Positions 55,716 to 64,000 of a stretch of 64,000 nucleotides of DNA are shown piece after piece (the first letter of the stretch is position 1; each line of letters starts with the position of its first letter). The notes beneath the pieces were generated by a model. It did not search any database and was not told the origin of the DNA. It saw nothing but the letters and a program-made list of their open reading frames with translations. Location of the stretch: contig NZ_JABYQT010000006.1 in NCBI RefSeq assembly GCF_020075495.1, positions 1-64,000 on the forward strand, in the 5' to 3' direction. This DNA is from Vreelandella aquamarina (GTDB taxonomy: Bacteria > Pseudomonadota > Gammaproteobacteria > Pseudomonadales > Halomonadaceae). The translations under genes were made by a program, and so were the position numbers.

Positions 55716-57737
55716 TTAAAGCGTGGCAGCCAGGCGCATGCCCTGATCGATGGCTCGCTTGGCATCCAGCTCCGCCGCCTCGTCGGCGCCGCCAATGACG
55801 TGCACCCGCTTGTCGGCAGCGTCAAGCGGCGCGATCAGATCGCGCACGGATTCCTGGCCCGCACAGACCACGATGCTATCCACCTCGAGCACCTGCACTT
55901 GACCATCGCGCCGAATATGCAGCCCCGCATCGTCCACCTTCAGATACTCACAGCCGGTCAGCGTCTTGACGCCGCGCGCCTTCAGCGAGGCGCGGTGCAC
56001 CCAGCCCGTGGTCTTGCCCAGATACTTGCCCGCCTTGGAGCTCTTGCGTTGAAGCATGACGATCTCCCGCGATACCGCCGGGGCCAGGGGCGCCTTCAAG
56101 CCGCCGGGCTCGCTGACCGACAGATCCACCCCCCACTCCTTGCACCAGGTATCGACATCCAGCGCCGGATGCTCCTCGTGAGCCAGCAGCTCGGAGACGT
56201 CAAAACCGATGCCGCCGGCGCCAATCACGGCCACCCGCCGGCCCACGCGGCTCGGGTTCTCGATGGCTTCGGCGTAGCTGATCACGCGCTCGTGCTCGGC
56301 ACCGGGCAGCGTCAAGGTGCGTGGGCGCACGCCGCTTGCCATCACGATGTCATCGAACTCCGCCAACGCCTCTACAGTGGCGCGGGTGTTCAGGCGCACC
56401 TCGACGGCGTACTTTTCCAGCATGACGCGGTAGTAGCGCAGGGTCTCGTTGAACTCCTCCTTGCCGGGGATTCGGCGGGCATAGTTGAACTGCCCCCCCA
56501 ACTCGGCACGCTGCTCGAACAGCACCACGTGATGCCCTCGGCGGGCCGCCGTAACCGCGGTGGCAAGACCCGCCGGCCCGCCGCCCACCACCGCCACGCG
56601 CTTGGACGCCGCGGCAGGCTCGATGACCAGCTCGGTTTCGTGGCAAGCGCGGGGGTTGACCAAACAAGAAGTCAGCTTGCCGGCAAAGGTGTGATCCAGA
56701 CACGCCTGGTTACAGGCAATACAGGTATTGATTTCATCGGCACGCCCCTCCTTGGCCTTTTCGACCCAGGCCGGGTCGGCCAGAAACGGCCGGGCCATGG
56801 AGACCATGTCGGCGTGGCCGTCGGCCAGTACCGCCTCGGCCACGCTTGGCATGTTGATCCGGTTGGTGGTCACCAGCGGAATCGAGAGCGCGGCTTTCAC
56901 CCGGCGACTCACTTCGGTGAAGGCCGCTCGCGGCACGCTGGTCACGATGGTCGGCACCCGCGCTTCATGCCAGCCGATGCCGGTATTGATCAGGTTGGCG
57001 CCAGCCGCTTCCACGGCCTGGCCAAGCGCGACGATTTCCTCATGGGTACTGCCCTCCTCCACCAGGTCGATCATCGAGAGGCGGAAGATCACCAGGAATC
57101 GCTCGCCCACGGCCTCGCGAACGCGCTTGACGATCTCCACGGGAAAGCGAATACGGTTCTCGAAGCTGCCGCCCCACTCATCCGTGCGCCGGTTGGTGCG
57201 CTGGCAGATGAACTGGTTGATCAGGTAGCCTTCCGAGCCCATGATTTCCACACCATCGTAGCCCGCCTTCTGGGCAAGCACGGCGCAGCGCACGTAGTCA
57301 TCGATCTGCTGCTCGACCTCGTCGCCTTGCAATTCACGCGGTGTGAACGGGTTGATCGGCGCCTGAATGGCCGAAGGCGCTACCAACGCCGGCGAGTAGG
57401 CGTAGCGTCCGGCGTGTAGAATCTGCATGCACAGATGCCCGCCTTCGGCGTGAACCGCTTCGACGACCTCGCGGTGCTCGGGTAGATGCGAATCATCGGT
57501 CAGCGCATGGGCACCCTGGAATACCGCGCCTTCTGGATTGGGCGCAATGCCCCCGGTCACGATCAAGCTCACCCCGGCCCGCGCGCGCTCGGCATAAAAG
57601 GCCGCCAGCCTTGCAAAGCCGTCTGGCGCTTCTTCAAGGTTGGTATGCATGGAGCCCATCAGCAGGCGATTGGGCAGTGTCAGGTGACCAACGGTCATCG
57701 GCTGAAAAAGAGACGGGTAAGCGGGCGCACGGGTCAT
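55716..57737 (-). CDS. fadH: NADPH-dependent 2,4-dienoyl-CoA reductase
   Basis: 673 aa from the ATG at 57737 (a GTG three bases earlier is also possible; AAGGAG upstream). N-terminal FMN-binding old-yellow-enzyme barrel (about 10-350, PNRLLMGSMHTNLEEAPDGF, GYLINQFICQRTNRRTDEWG), a 4Fe-4S Cys set (CIACNQACLD with a later Cys pair) and C-terminal FAD/NADPH domains (VAVVGGGPAGLATAVTAARR). Removes double bonds in the beta-oxidation of unsaturated fatty acids. Confidence 0.95.
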   Translation of the reverse strand: MTRAPAYPSLFQPMTVGHLTLPNRLLMGSMHTNLEEAPDGFARLAAFYAERARAGVSLIVTGGIAPNPEGAVFQGAHALTDDSHLPEHREVVEAVHAEGGHLCMQILHAGRYAYSPALVAPSAIQAPINPFTPRELQGDEVEQQIDDYVRCAVLAQKAGYDGVEIMGSEGYLINQFICQRTNRRTDEWGGSFENRIRFPVEIVKRVREAVGERFLVIFRLSMIDLVEEGSTHEEIVALGQAVEAAGANLINTGIGWHEARVPTIVTSVPRAAFTEVSRRVKAALSIPLVTTNRINMPSVAEAVLADGHADMVSMARPFLADPAWVEKAKEGRADEINTCIACNQACLDHTFAGKLTSCLVNPRACHETELVIEPAAASKRVAVVGGGPAGLATAVTAARRGHHVVLFEQRAELGGQFNYARRIPGKEEFNETLRYYRVMLEKYAVEVRLNTRATVEALAEFDDIVMASGVRPRTLTLPGAEHERVISYAEAIENPSRVGRRVAVIGAGGIGFDVSELLAHEEHPALDVDTWCKEWGVDLSVSEPGGLKAPLAPAVSREIVMLQRKSSKAGKYLGKTTGWVHRASLKARGVKTLTGCEYLKVDDAGLHIRRDGQVQVLEVDSIVVCAGQESVRDLIAPLDAADKRVHVIGGADEAAELDAKRAIDQGMRLAATL

Positions 57738-57858
57738 CACGGTTCTCCTTGGCGTTATTCAAACAAGCGTATGACATCCTTGTCACCGCGTACAGTCTTC
57801 GCTTGCGACACGCGATAAAGCACGTAACATTATCCGGCTAACGACAAGGAAAACTGTG

Positions 57859-58770
57859 ATGCCGCTGATCTACTTTCTACCGCCGCTTGCCACCGTCTTG
57901 ATCTGGTCGGGCAACATGACCATCAACCAACTGAGCGTCGGCGCCATTGCGCCGAGCAGCATCGCCTTTCTGCGCTGGCTGCTGGCGCTTCTGGTCATGA
58001 CGCCGTTCGTTCTTCCGGCGGTCATTCGCCATCGCCAGGAGATCGCCCGGAACGGGTACAAGCTCGCGGCCCTCGGGCTTCTGGGCATGGGGCTATGGCA
58101 AGGCCTTGCCTATGTGGCCGCGGAAACCACCACGGCGACCAACATGGGCATTCTGGCCGCCATGGTACCGCTTCTGACCGTTCTGATGAGCGCGTTGATC
58201 CTGCGCGAGCCGCCTACGCTTGGTGGCGTGATAGGCGGCGTGCTGGCATTTATCGGCGTGACTGTACTGCTGGGCCGCGGCAATCCCCTTTCGCTTCTGA
58301 ACCTGGAGGTGGCACGAGGCGACGCGCTGATGGTGGTCGCCGCCAGCTGCTACGCGCTATACGGTGTCATGCTCAAGCGCTGGAAAATGAACTTGCCGCC
58401 CTGGGTGATGCTCTATGCTCAGGTATGTTGTGCGGTGCTGTTTCTGCTGCCGCCCTACCTGATGGGCCCCATGACCCCGGTCGATAGCCAGAACATCGGG
58501 CTGATCGTGTATGCGGGCATTCCTGCCTCGGTCATTACCACCTATCTATGGATGCGTGCCGTGCGTCAGATCGGCGCCAACCAGGCGAGCATCTTCATCA
58601 ACTTGATGCCGCTGTTCAGTGCGCTGATTGCCATGGTGATGCTGGGCGAGCAGGTGGCGAGCTTTCACTTTACCGGCGGCCTGCTGATTCTGGCCGGCGT
58701 CATCATGGCACAGACCCTGACGCGCCCGCTGGTACAAGGCGTAGCAGCAAATAAGCCAGGCCGCGCCTAG
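57859..58770 (+). CDS. EamA/DMT-family transporter
   Basis: 303 aa from ATG 57859 with GTG just before it; AAGGA upstream. Ten hydrophobic helices in two EamA halves, with TNMGILAAMVPLLTVLMSAL and NQASIFINLMPLFSALIAMV, typical of metabolite exporters. Substrate unknown. Divergent from fadH. Confidence 0.88.
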   Translation: MPLIYFLPPLATVLIWSGNMTINQLSVGAIAPSSIAFLRWLLALLVMTPFVLPAVIRHRQEIARNGYKLAALGLLGMGLWQGLAYVAAETTTATNMGILAAMVPLLTVLMSALILREPPTLGGVIGGVLAFIGVTVLLGRGNPLSLLNLEVARGDALMVVAASCYALYGVMLKRWKMNLPPWVMLYAQVCCAVLFLLPPYLMGPMTPVDSQNIGLIVYAGIPASVITTYLWMRAVRQIGANQASIFINLMPLFSALIAMVMLGEQVASFHFTGGLLILAGVIMAQTLTRPLVQGVAANKPGRA

Positions 58771-58816
58771 CCATCTTGTACTAAGCTGTTTTCTTTTTAT
58801 TCTGGAACCCCCTGAC

Positions 58817-60385
58817 ATGTCCTTAGAAGAACTGCATCTAAATCTGCGCAACCTGACGAGCGATGATTACGATCAGCTCAAGACATTGATGGACGCTGTC
58901 TATCACGATATCGGCGGTGCCTGGCCCCGGCACACTATCGACAAGCTGATCCAGGAGTTTCCCGACGGCCAGATCGCCATTGAAGACGACGGCCATCTAG
59001 TTGGCGTGGCGCTCACGGTGCAGGTGGACTACGACGAATTTTCCAACCCGCACAAGTATGACGATCTGATCGGCCACCGCGAGATCATCCTCAACAACGA
59101 GGAGGGCGATGCGATGTACGGGCTGGATGTGCTGATCCACCCGGACTACCGCGGCTATCGCCTGGGCCGACGCCTCTACGAAGCGCGCAAGGAGCTTTGC
59201 CGTTCGCACAATCTGCGCGCCATCCTGGCCGGCGGACGCATTCCCGAGTACTACCAGCACGCCGACGAACTGACCCCGGCCCAGTACATCGACAAGGTCT
59301 CGCGCAAGGAGATCTACGACCCGATTCTGTCGTTTCAGCTGGCCAACGACTTCCAGGTCAAGCGCCTGCTGCGCAAGTACCTGCCCGAAGACGAACAGTC
59401 CCGGGGCTACGCGACGCTGCTCGAGTGGAACAACATCCTTTTCGAGCCTGCCGAGAACGTGCTGGACACACGCCCCACCCAGGTGCGGGTGGGCGCCGTC
59501 CAGTGGCAGATGCGCGAGTTTTCCTCGGTCGAAGCCGCGCTCCAGCAGATCGAATACTTCGTGGACGCCCTATCGGATTATCAAAGCGACTTTGCCGTCT
59601 TTCCGGAGCTGTTCACCACCCCCCTGATGGGCTTGCAGGACCGCACCGCCCAGCAGGACCAGCGGGGCTCCATCCGCTTTCTGGCAAGCTTTACCGAGCG
59701 TTTCAAGGCCGAGCTTTCGCGCATGGCGGTGTCCTACAACATCAACATCGTGGGCGGTTCGATGATCGAAGTGGGCGAGGATGACCGGCTCTACAACGTG
59801 TCCTATCTCTTCCATCGCGACGGCGACATCGACAAGCAGGCCAAGCTGCATATCACTCCGCAGGAGCGCCGCGACTGGGTGATCGAGGGGGGCGACAATC
59901 TGCAGGTATTCGATACCGACGCCGGGCGCGTGGGCATTCTGATCTGCTACGACGTGGAGTTCCCGGAACTTGGCCGGCTGCTGGCCGACCAGGACATGGA
60001 CATCCTCTTCGTACCCTTCTGGACCGACACCAAGAACGGCTACCTGCGGGTGCGCCATTGCGGCCAGGCCCGCGCCATCGAGAACGAATGCTACGTGGTC
60101 CTGTGCGGGAGTGTGGGCAACCTGCCCTCGATCGAGAGCCTGGATATCCAGTACGCCCAGTCGGCGGTGTTTACGCCGTCGGATTTTGCCTTCCCCCACG
60201 ACGCGGTGCTGGCGGAAACCACGCCCAATACCGAGATGATCTTCTTCTCGGACCTGGACCTGACGCGCCTGACCATCGTGCGCGCCGAAGGCTCGGTGAC
60301 CAACCTGAAGGACCGCCGCAAGGATCTGTTCGACCTGCGCTGGCGCGACTGGTCGCTGAAGTCCGGTGCCAATCTGGACGAGTAA
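58817..60385 (+). CDS. Fused GNAT acetyltransferase / carbon-nitrogen hydrolase
   Basis: 522 aa, two domains. Residues 1-about 215 are GNAT-like (VLIHPDYRGYRLGRRLYEAR is the acetyl-CoA loop). Residues about 222-500 are a nitrilase-type hydrolase with the Glu-Lys-Cys triad: Glu264 in VFPELFTTP, Lys343 in AKLHITPQE and Cys377 in ILICYDVEFPEL. The fusion is a known bacterial family; the joint substrate is not established, and amide cleavage and acyl transfer on one metabolite is an inference. Confidence 0.9.
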   Translation: MSLEELHLNLRNLTSDDYDQLKTLMDAVYHDIGGAWPRHTIDKLIQEFPDGQIAIEDDGHLVGVALTVQVDYDEFSNPHKYDDLIGHREIILNNEEGDAMYGLDVLIHPDYRGYRLGRRLYEARKELCRSHNLRAILAGGRIPEYYQHADELTPAQYIDKVSRKEIYDPILSFQLANDFQVKRLLRKYLPEDEQSRGYATLLEWNNILFEPAENVLDTRPTQVRVGAVQWQMREFSSVEAALQQIEYFVDALSDYQSDFAVFPELFTTPLMGLQDRTAQQDQRGSIRFLASFTERFKAELSRMAVSYNINIVGGSMIEVGEDDRLYNVSYLFHRDGDIDKQAKLHITPQERRDWVIEGGDNLQVFDTDAGRVGILICYDVEFPELGRLLADQDMDILFVPFWTDTKNGYLRVRHCGQARAIENECYVVLCGSVGNLPSIESLDIQYAQSAVFTPSDFAFPHDAVLAETTPNTEMIFFSDLDLTRLTIVRAEGSVTNLKDRRKDLFDLRWRDWSLKSGANLDE

Positions 60386-60415
60386 GGCATAAAAGCGCTT
60401 TTTTACCCATACAAG

Positions 60416-60438
60416 AACGCCGCCCGTTGGGCGGCGTT
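60416..60438. terminator. Hairpin between convergent genes
   Basis: Perfect 10-bp stem AACGCCGCCC/GGGCGGCGTT with a three-base loop, 30 bp after the GNAT-nitrilase stop and 19 bp before the atl stop. T content after it is modest on both sides; may serve both directions. Confidence 0.6.
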
Positions 60439-60457
60439 TGCGTATCCATTCAAGGCA

Positions 60458-60760
60458 TCATTCATCAGGCCAGAGCAGATGGGCGGGCACACGCCCTCTT
60501 GCATCGAAAACAACACCTTCATCGCGCAGCTTCTGGTACTGGCGTGATGCGCCCCCGTGATCGGCAAGCTTGAGGCTTGCCGAGATCACCCGATGCCAGG
60601 GAAGCGTATGGCCCGAAGGCAGATGGCGCATGGCCGAGCCCACCGAGCGTGGAGTCGCGCCTTCGGTCATGGCGGCAATGCGCCCATAGGTCGTTACCCG
60701 CCCTGCCGGAATCTGATCGACAATGGTGTAGATCTGCTCGAGCAATTCAGGGCGTGCCAT
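60458..60760 (-). CDS. Alkyltransferase-like protein (ATL)
   Basis: 100 aa from the ATG at 60760. It has the O6-alkylguanine transferase core GRVTTYGRIAAMTEGATPRS and PWHRVISASLKLADHGGASR, in which Trp replaces the acceptor Cys of PCHRV. That is the ATL type, which binds alkylated DNA without repairing it and hands it to nucleotide excision repair. It follows azoR with a 13-bp gap. Confidence 0.92.
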   Translation of the reverse strand: MARPELLEQIYTIVDQIPAGRVTTYGRIAAMTEGATPRSVGSAMRHLPSGHTLPWHRVISASLKLADHGGASRQYQKLRDEGVVFDARGRVPAHLLWPDE

Positions 60761-60773
60761 GGTCAACTCTCTG

Positions 60774-61382
60774 TTATAGCGCCTCAACCAACCGGTCGAT
60801 GGCCTGGAAAGCCTCTTTCAGCGCCGCGTCGCGCATGGCCTCACCCATGTTCAGGCCTTCGGCGTAGACAGCGTCGACATCGGTAACGCCCATCAAGCCT
60901 AGCATGCTTTTGAGATGCGGCGTCTGGCTATCCATGCCGGTATCGGCATAGATGCCGCCCCGCGCACCCAGAATGATCGCTCGCTTGCCTTCCACCAGCC
61001 CCTGCGGGCCATTTTCGGTATAGCGGAAGGTTTCGCCGGCACGCAGCACGCGGTCGAACCAGGCCTTGAGCTGTGAAGGCACCCCAAAATTGTACATGGG
61101 TACGGCGATGACCAGTACATCGTTGGCGCGCAGCTCGGCCAGACGCTCATCCGAACGCGCGGCCAAGGCCTGCTGCTCTTCGCTGCGCTCGTCCGCCGGA
61201 GTCTGCCAGGCACCGAGTTCGGCGATATCCAGATGAGGCAGCGCGTTGGCGACCACATCGTGCTTAGTCACTTCCACCCCTTCGCGCTCGGCGGCACGGG
61301 TTTGAAAATGCTGGGCCAGCGCCGTGGACTGGCCGTTTTCACCCAGGATGGAAGCGGTGACCAACAAAGCACGCGTAGTCAT
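60774..61382 (-). CDS. azoR: FMN-dependent NADH-azoreductase
   Basis: 202 aa from the ATG at 61382 (CAGGAG upstream). Flavodoxin-like fold: phosphate-binding start LLVTASILGENGQSTALAQH, PMYNFGVPSQLKAWFDRVLR and GGIYADTGMDSQTPHL. Reduces azo dyes and quinones by two-electron steps. The next gene downstream on the strand is the ATL gene. Confidence 0.92.
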   Translation of the reverse strand: MTTRALLVTASILGENGQSTALAQHFQTRAAEREGVEVTKHDVVANALPHLDIAELGAWQTPADERSEEQQALAARSDERLAELRANDVLVIAVPMYNFGVPSQLKAWFDRVLRAGETFRYTENGPQGLVEGKRAIILGARGGIYADTGMDSQTPHLKSMLGLMGVTDVDAVYAEGLNMGEAMRDAALKEAFQAIDRLVEAL

Positions 61383-61507
61383 TGAAAACTCCTGATTCAT
61401 AATGGAAAGATGAATATTTGTCGCTATTCTACGATGCTTTCAGTGAATCAAAAGCGCATTGATTTGCGATTTTCATTCGACAAAATCGAATCTTTATTAA
61501 GCTCTTA

Positions 61508-61539
61508 TAAAAAAAAACCCCGCCATCAGGGCGGGGTTT
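61508..61539 (-). terminator. Terminator of the AGCS transporter gene
   Basis: On the minus strand AAACCCCGCCC, loop TGAT, GGCGGGGTTT then eight T, 20 bp after the stop. Confidence 0.92.
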
Positions 61540-61558
61540 CAAGCAGACACGTTGGCGG

Positions 61559-63010
61559 CTATTTCTTTCTGGGCCACGCCTTGGGGTCGACCCGGTTGGC
61601 CAGTTTAGGGAACTTGCTCGGATCGAAGGTCGGCTCCTTGCCGGCCTTCAGCTGCTTTTCGTAATCGCGAAACAGCGCAAAGGCAATCGGCGACAGCATC
61701 AGGATGGCCACCAGGTTGATGATCGCCATCATGCCCATGGAAAGATCGGCAAAGTTCCAGATCGCGCCCAGGCTTGCCACCGACCCCACCATGATCATGG
61801 TAAGCACCGCCAGCCGGTAGATAAGCACCGCCACCGGTGCACGTCGGCCAGCCAGGTACTCGATGTTGGATTCACCATAGGAGTAGTTGGCAATCAGCGA
61901 GGTAAAGGCAAACAGCAGGATGGCAATCGCCACGAACATCGCCCCCCAGTCGCCCACATGGCTTGAAAGGGCCAGCTGGGTAAGCTGGATGCCGTTGTTC
62001 TCTTCACCCGCCAGCAGTTCCGGGCCCGCCATGATGATGATGGCAGCCGTCGCTGTGCAGATCACCAGCGTATCCAGAAACACGCCCAGCATCTGGATGA
62101 AGCCCTGAGCTGCCGGGTGATCCGGACGCGTACTGGCGGTTGCCGCCGCGTTGGGCGCTGACCCCATGCCCGCCTCGTTCGAGAACAGGCCGCGCTGAAT
62201 ACCGTTCATGATGGCCTGGGAAATCGCATAACCCACGGCCCCGCCGGCGGCCTGCTCAAGGCCAAAGGCGCTCTTCACGATGGTCATGATGGCCGCCGGG
62301 AAATCACCGATATTGAGCGCCACCACGACCAGTGCAAGCACCAGATAAAGCAGCGCCATCAGCGGTACGATAAGCTCGGCCACCTTGGCGATGGACTTCA
62401 AGCCACCAAAGATGATCGGTGTTACCACCACGACCAGGACTAACCCCATGGCCCAGGTGGGAACGGCAAATGCCTGCTCCATGGCCTGGGCGATGGAGTT
62501 GGCCTGAACGCTGTTGAACGCCAATCCAAAGGCGATGATCAGGCAGATCGAAAACAGCACCGCCATCCAGCGCAGCCCGAGCCCGCGCTCGATATAGCGT
62601 GCCGGGCCGCCGCGAAAGGTGTTGTCGCCGTGGTCGGTCTTGTACGCCTGGGCCAGGGTGGACTCGATGAAGCTGGTGGCCATGCCCACCATGGCCGTCA
62701 TCCACATCCAGAAGATCGCCCCCGGGCCGCCGAAGTAGATGGCCACTGCCACCCCGGCCAGGTTGCCGGTACCCACCCGAGCCGCCAGGCTTGTCGAGAG
62801 CGCCTGAAACGAGGAGATGCCTTCGCCGGCATCGCGCGAGGAGCGCAGCAGCTTGAACATATGCCCAAAATAACGCACCTGGATGCCGCCGGTCATGATC
62901 GTGAAATAGAGCCCTGCCCCGATCAGCAGGTAAATCAGCACGCTGCCCCACAGCAGGCCGTTGCTGCGGTCAACGGCCGCCGTCAACAGCTCTGGAATCG
63001 TAAAATCCAT
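61559..63010 (-). CDS. Alanine/glycine:cation symporter (AGCS) family
   Basis: 483 aa, about 11 membrane helices. Family blocks are FQALSTSLAARVGTGNLAGV, GGPGAIFWMWMTAMVGMATS, and GLFSNEAGMGSAPNAAATAS. Takes up alanine or glycine with Na+, fitting a host that maintains a sodium gradient. A single-gene unit with its own terminator. Confidence 0.93.
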   Translation of the reverse strand: MDFTIPELLTAAVDRSNGLLWGSVLIYLLIGAGLYFTIMTGGIQVRYFGHMFKLLRSSRDAGEGISSFQALSTSLAARVGTGNLAGVAVAIYFGGPGAIFWMWMTAMVGMATSFIESTLAQAYKTDHGDNTFRGGPARYIERGLGLRWMAVLFSICLIIAFGLAFNSVQANSIAQAMEQAFAVPTWAMGLVLVVVVTPIIFGGLKSIAKVAELIVPLMALLYLVLALVVVALNIGDFPAAIMTIVKSAFGLEQAAGGAVGYAISQAIMNGIQRGLFSNEAGMGSAPNAAATASTRPDHPAAQGFIQMLGVFLDTLVICTATAAIIIMAGPELLAGEENNGIQLTQLALSSHVGDWGAMFVAIAILLFAFTSLIANYSYGESNIEYLAGRRAPVAVLIYRLAVLTMIMVGSVASLGAIWNFADLSMGMMAIINLVAILMLSPIAFALFRDYEKQLKAGKEPTFDPSKFPKLANRVDPKAWPRKK

Positions 63011-63171
63011 ACCACATACCCTTTTTAACTTGTCGAAGGCGCTTCATTCTTCATGCCTTCACTCAAATGGCAAGAAAATTGGCGTATTTATTCTGATGTT
63101 CCAGCAAGTAGCTGCTAGATATCGGCATTTACTAATTTACCCTAACCTACCATGGAAGATAACGGTATATT

Positions 63172-63603
63172 TCAGTGGCGGTCTTCGCAGCCATTCAGCG
63201 TGGCCAGTATACGCCGCGGCCCGCCCTGCTCACGATGCTCGCCAAGCCACACGCCCTGCCAGGTCCCCAGCGCCATACGCCCATCGCGTACGGCAAGGGT
63301 TATCTGGGTACCAAGCAGGCTGGCCGCCACATGGGCAGGCATGTCGTCCGGCCCTTCAAGGGTATGGCGAAAGTAACCGAGCCCTTCCGGCACCAGCCGG
63401 CGCATGAAGGCATCGAGATCATGGCGCACATCCGGGTCGCTGTTTTCGTTGAGCGTCAGCGACGCCGAGGTATGCATCAGTTGAAGATGCAGCATGCCGA
63501 TACGGCAATCGTCCAGGCACGGCAGCGCACGGCCCACCTGATCGGTGATCAGATGAAAGCCGCGAGCCAGTTCGGGTAGATGGATTTCCTGCTGATGCCA
63601 CAT
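63172..63603 (-). CDS. YjbQ family protein (secondary thiamine-phosphate synthase-like)
   Basis: 143 aa. The UPF0047 pattern is MLHLQLMHTSASLTLNENSD and MPAHVAASLLGTQITLAVRD plus LGTWQGVWLGEHRE. Some members have weak thiamine-phosphate synthase activity; the real role is unsettled. Confidence 0.92.
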   Translation of the reverse strand: MWHQQEIHLPELARGFHLITDQVGRALPCLDDCRIGMLHLQLMHTSASLTLNENSDPDVRHDLDAFMRRLVPEGLGYFRHTLEGPDDMPAHVAASLLGTQITLAVRDGRMALGTWQGVWLGEHREQGGPRRILATLNGCEDRH

Positions 63604-63728
63604 ACAACACTCCTTTGCCCTTTCTGCGCTAAAAGCACGTCATCTGCATGTCCATTCTGCAAGGTCCTCTTCACCATAGCCCAACCTTGGCGTTCTATCG
63701 TCGATCAAGGTGACGCCGAGCAAGTCGT

Positions 63729-64000
63729 TCAGGGCAGGGGCTGCGGTGGCACGCGCGCGGCGATCTTGCTCTCCAGGTAATGGATGAAGGCGCGCAGCCG
63801 GGCAGGCACATGGCGGCGCTGCTCGAACACGGCATAGAAATCGGCCCGAACGCCCTGCCAGCCAGGCATCAAGGGGCAAAGCGCACCGCTGGCCAGATGC
63901 TCGTTCACGTCCCACCAGGAGCGCAGCATGATGCCGTGCCCGTCCAGGGCCAGCTGAGTGATCACTTCGCCGTCGTTGCTGGCCAGGTGCCCGCTGACCT
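63729..64000 (-). CDS. LysR-family regulator, C-terminal end (partial)
   Basis: 89 residues of the effector-binding domain are visible up to the stop at 63729; the DNA-binding N-terminus lies outside the right edge. LASNDGEVITQLALDGHGIM and ARLRAFIHYLESKI are the usual C-terminal lobe of CrgA/DmlR-type LysR proteins. The target is unknown. Confidence 0.85.
   Translation of the reverse strand, partial: VSGHLASNDGEVITQLALDGHGIMLRSWWDVNEHLASGALCPLMPGWQGVRADFYAVFEQRRHVPARLRAFIHYLESKIAARVPPQPLP

Overview
The window looks like chromosomal DNA of a moderately halophilic gammaproteobacterium of the Halomonadaceae (Halomonas-like). Pointers are the GC-rich coding style, a complete seven-gene Mrp Na+/H+ antiporter operon, a high-potential iron-sulfur protein, PhaR, a phosphoribulokinase without other Calvin-cycle genes, and conserved gammaproteobacterial blocks (rpsF-rpsR-rplI-dnaB, prkA-yeaH-spoVR). 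No insertion sequence, phage gene or CRISPR array was seen. The family is inferred from gene content only.

Layout. 1-6779: a LapA-type surface adhesin (5' end only, running off the left edge) with its type I secretion operon (TolC-like, LapB-like ABC, LapC-like HlyD) and an embedded LuxR regulator. 7027-12677: transporters, a SelW-like protein, a short LOV blue-light receptor, EttA and small proteins. 12941-17256: a Coq7-family protein that has lost most of its iron ligands, then HinT, phosphoribulokinase, a thioesterase, PurD and PhaR. 17380-21478: RsmE, a retropepsin-like protein, an MltB-type transglycosylase and a DASH cryptochrome with a palindrome in its promoter region. 21828-27700: mrpABCDEFG. 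28012-30407: HemH and small conserved genes. 30476-37477: dnaB, rplI, a DUF2232-like membrane protein, rpsR, rpsF, rlmB and rnr. 37724-38076: three tandem tRNA-Leu(CAG) genes.

The most unusual block is 38338-46819. A TonB-dependent receptor faces a tightly overlapping five-gene operon: periplasmic M16 protease, SbmA/BacA-like inner-membrane transporter without an ATPase domain, and a private ExbB-ExbD-TonB motor. The set covers every step needed to pull a peptide or small protein through the outer membrane, cut it in the periplasm and import the fragments. It resembles the Fus ferredoxin-piracy system and the E. coli yddA-yddB-pqqL cluster but differs in layout. Fur-like sequences lie in the divergent promoter region. 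Substrate and function are inferred.

46915-64000: a secreted nuclease, a stand-alone RAM-domain regulator, HiPIP, the SpoVR/YeaH/PrkA stress operon, an IalB-like protein, threonine aldolase, FadH, a drug/metabolite exporter, a GNAT-nitrilase fusion, an alkyltransferase-like protein, azoreductase, an alanine/Na+ symporter, a YjbQ protein and the 3' end of a LysR regulator cut by the right edge.

Where a gene has several in-frame starts, the one with a ribosome binding site and family-like length was chosen.
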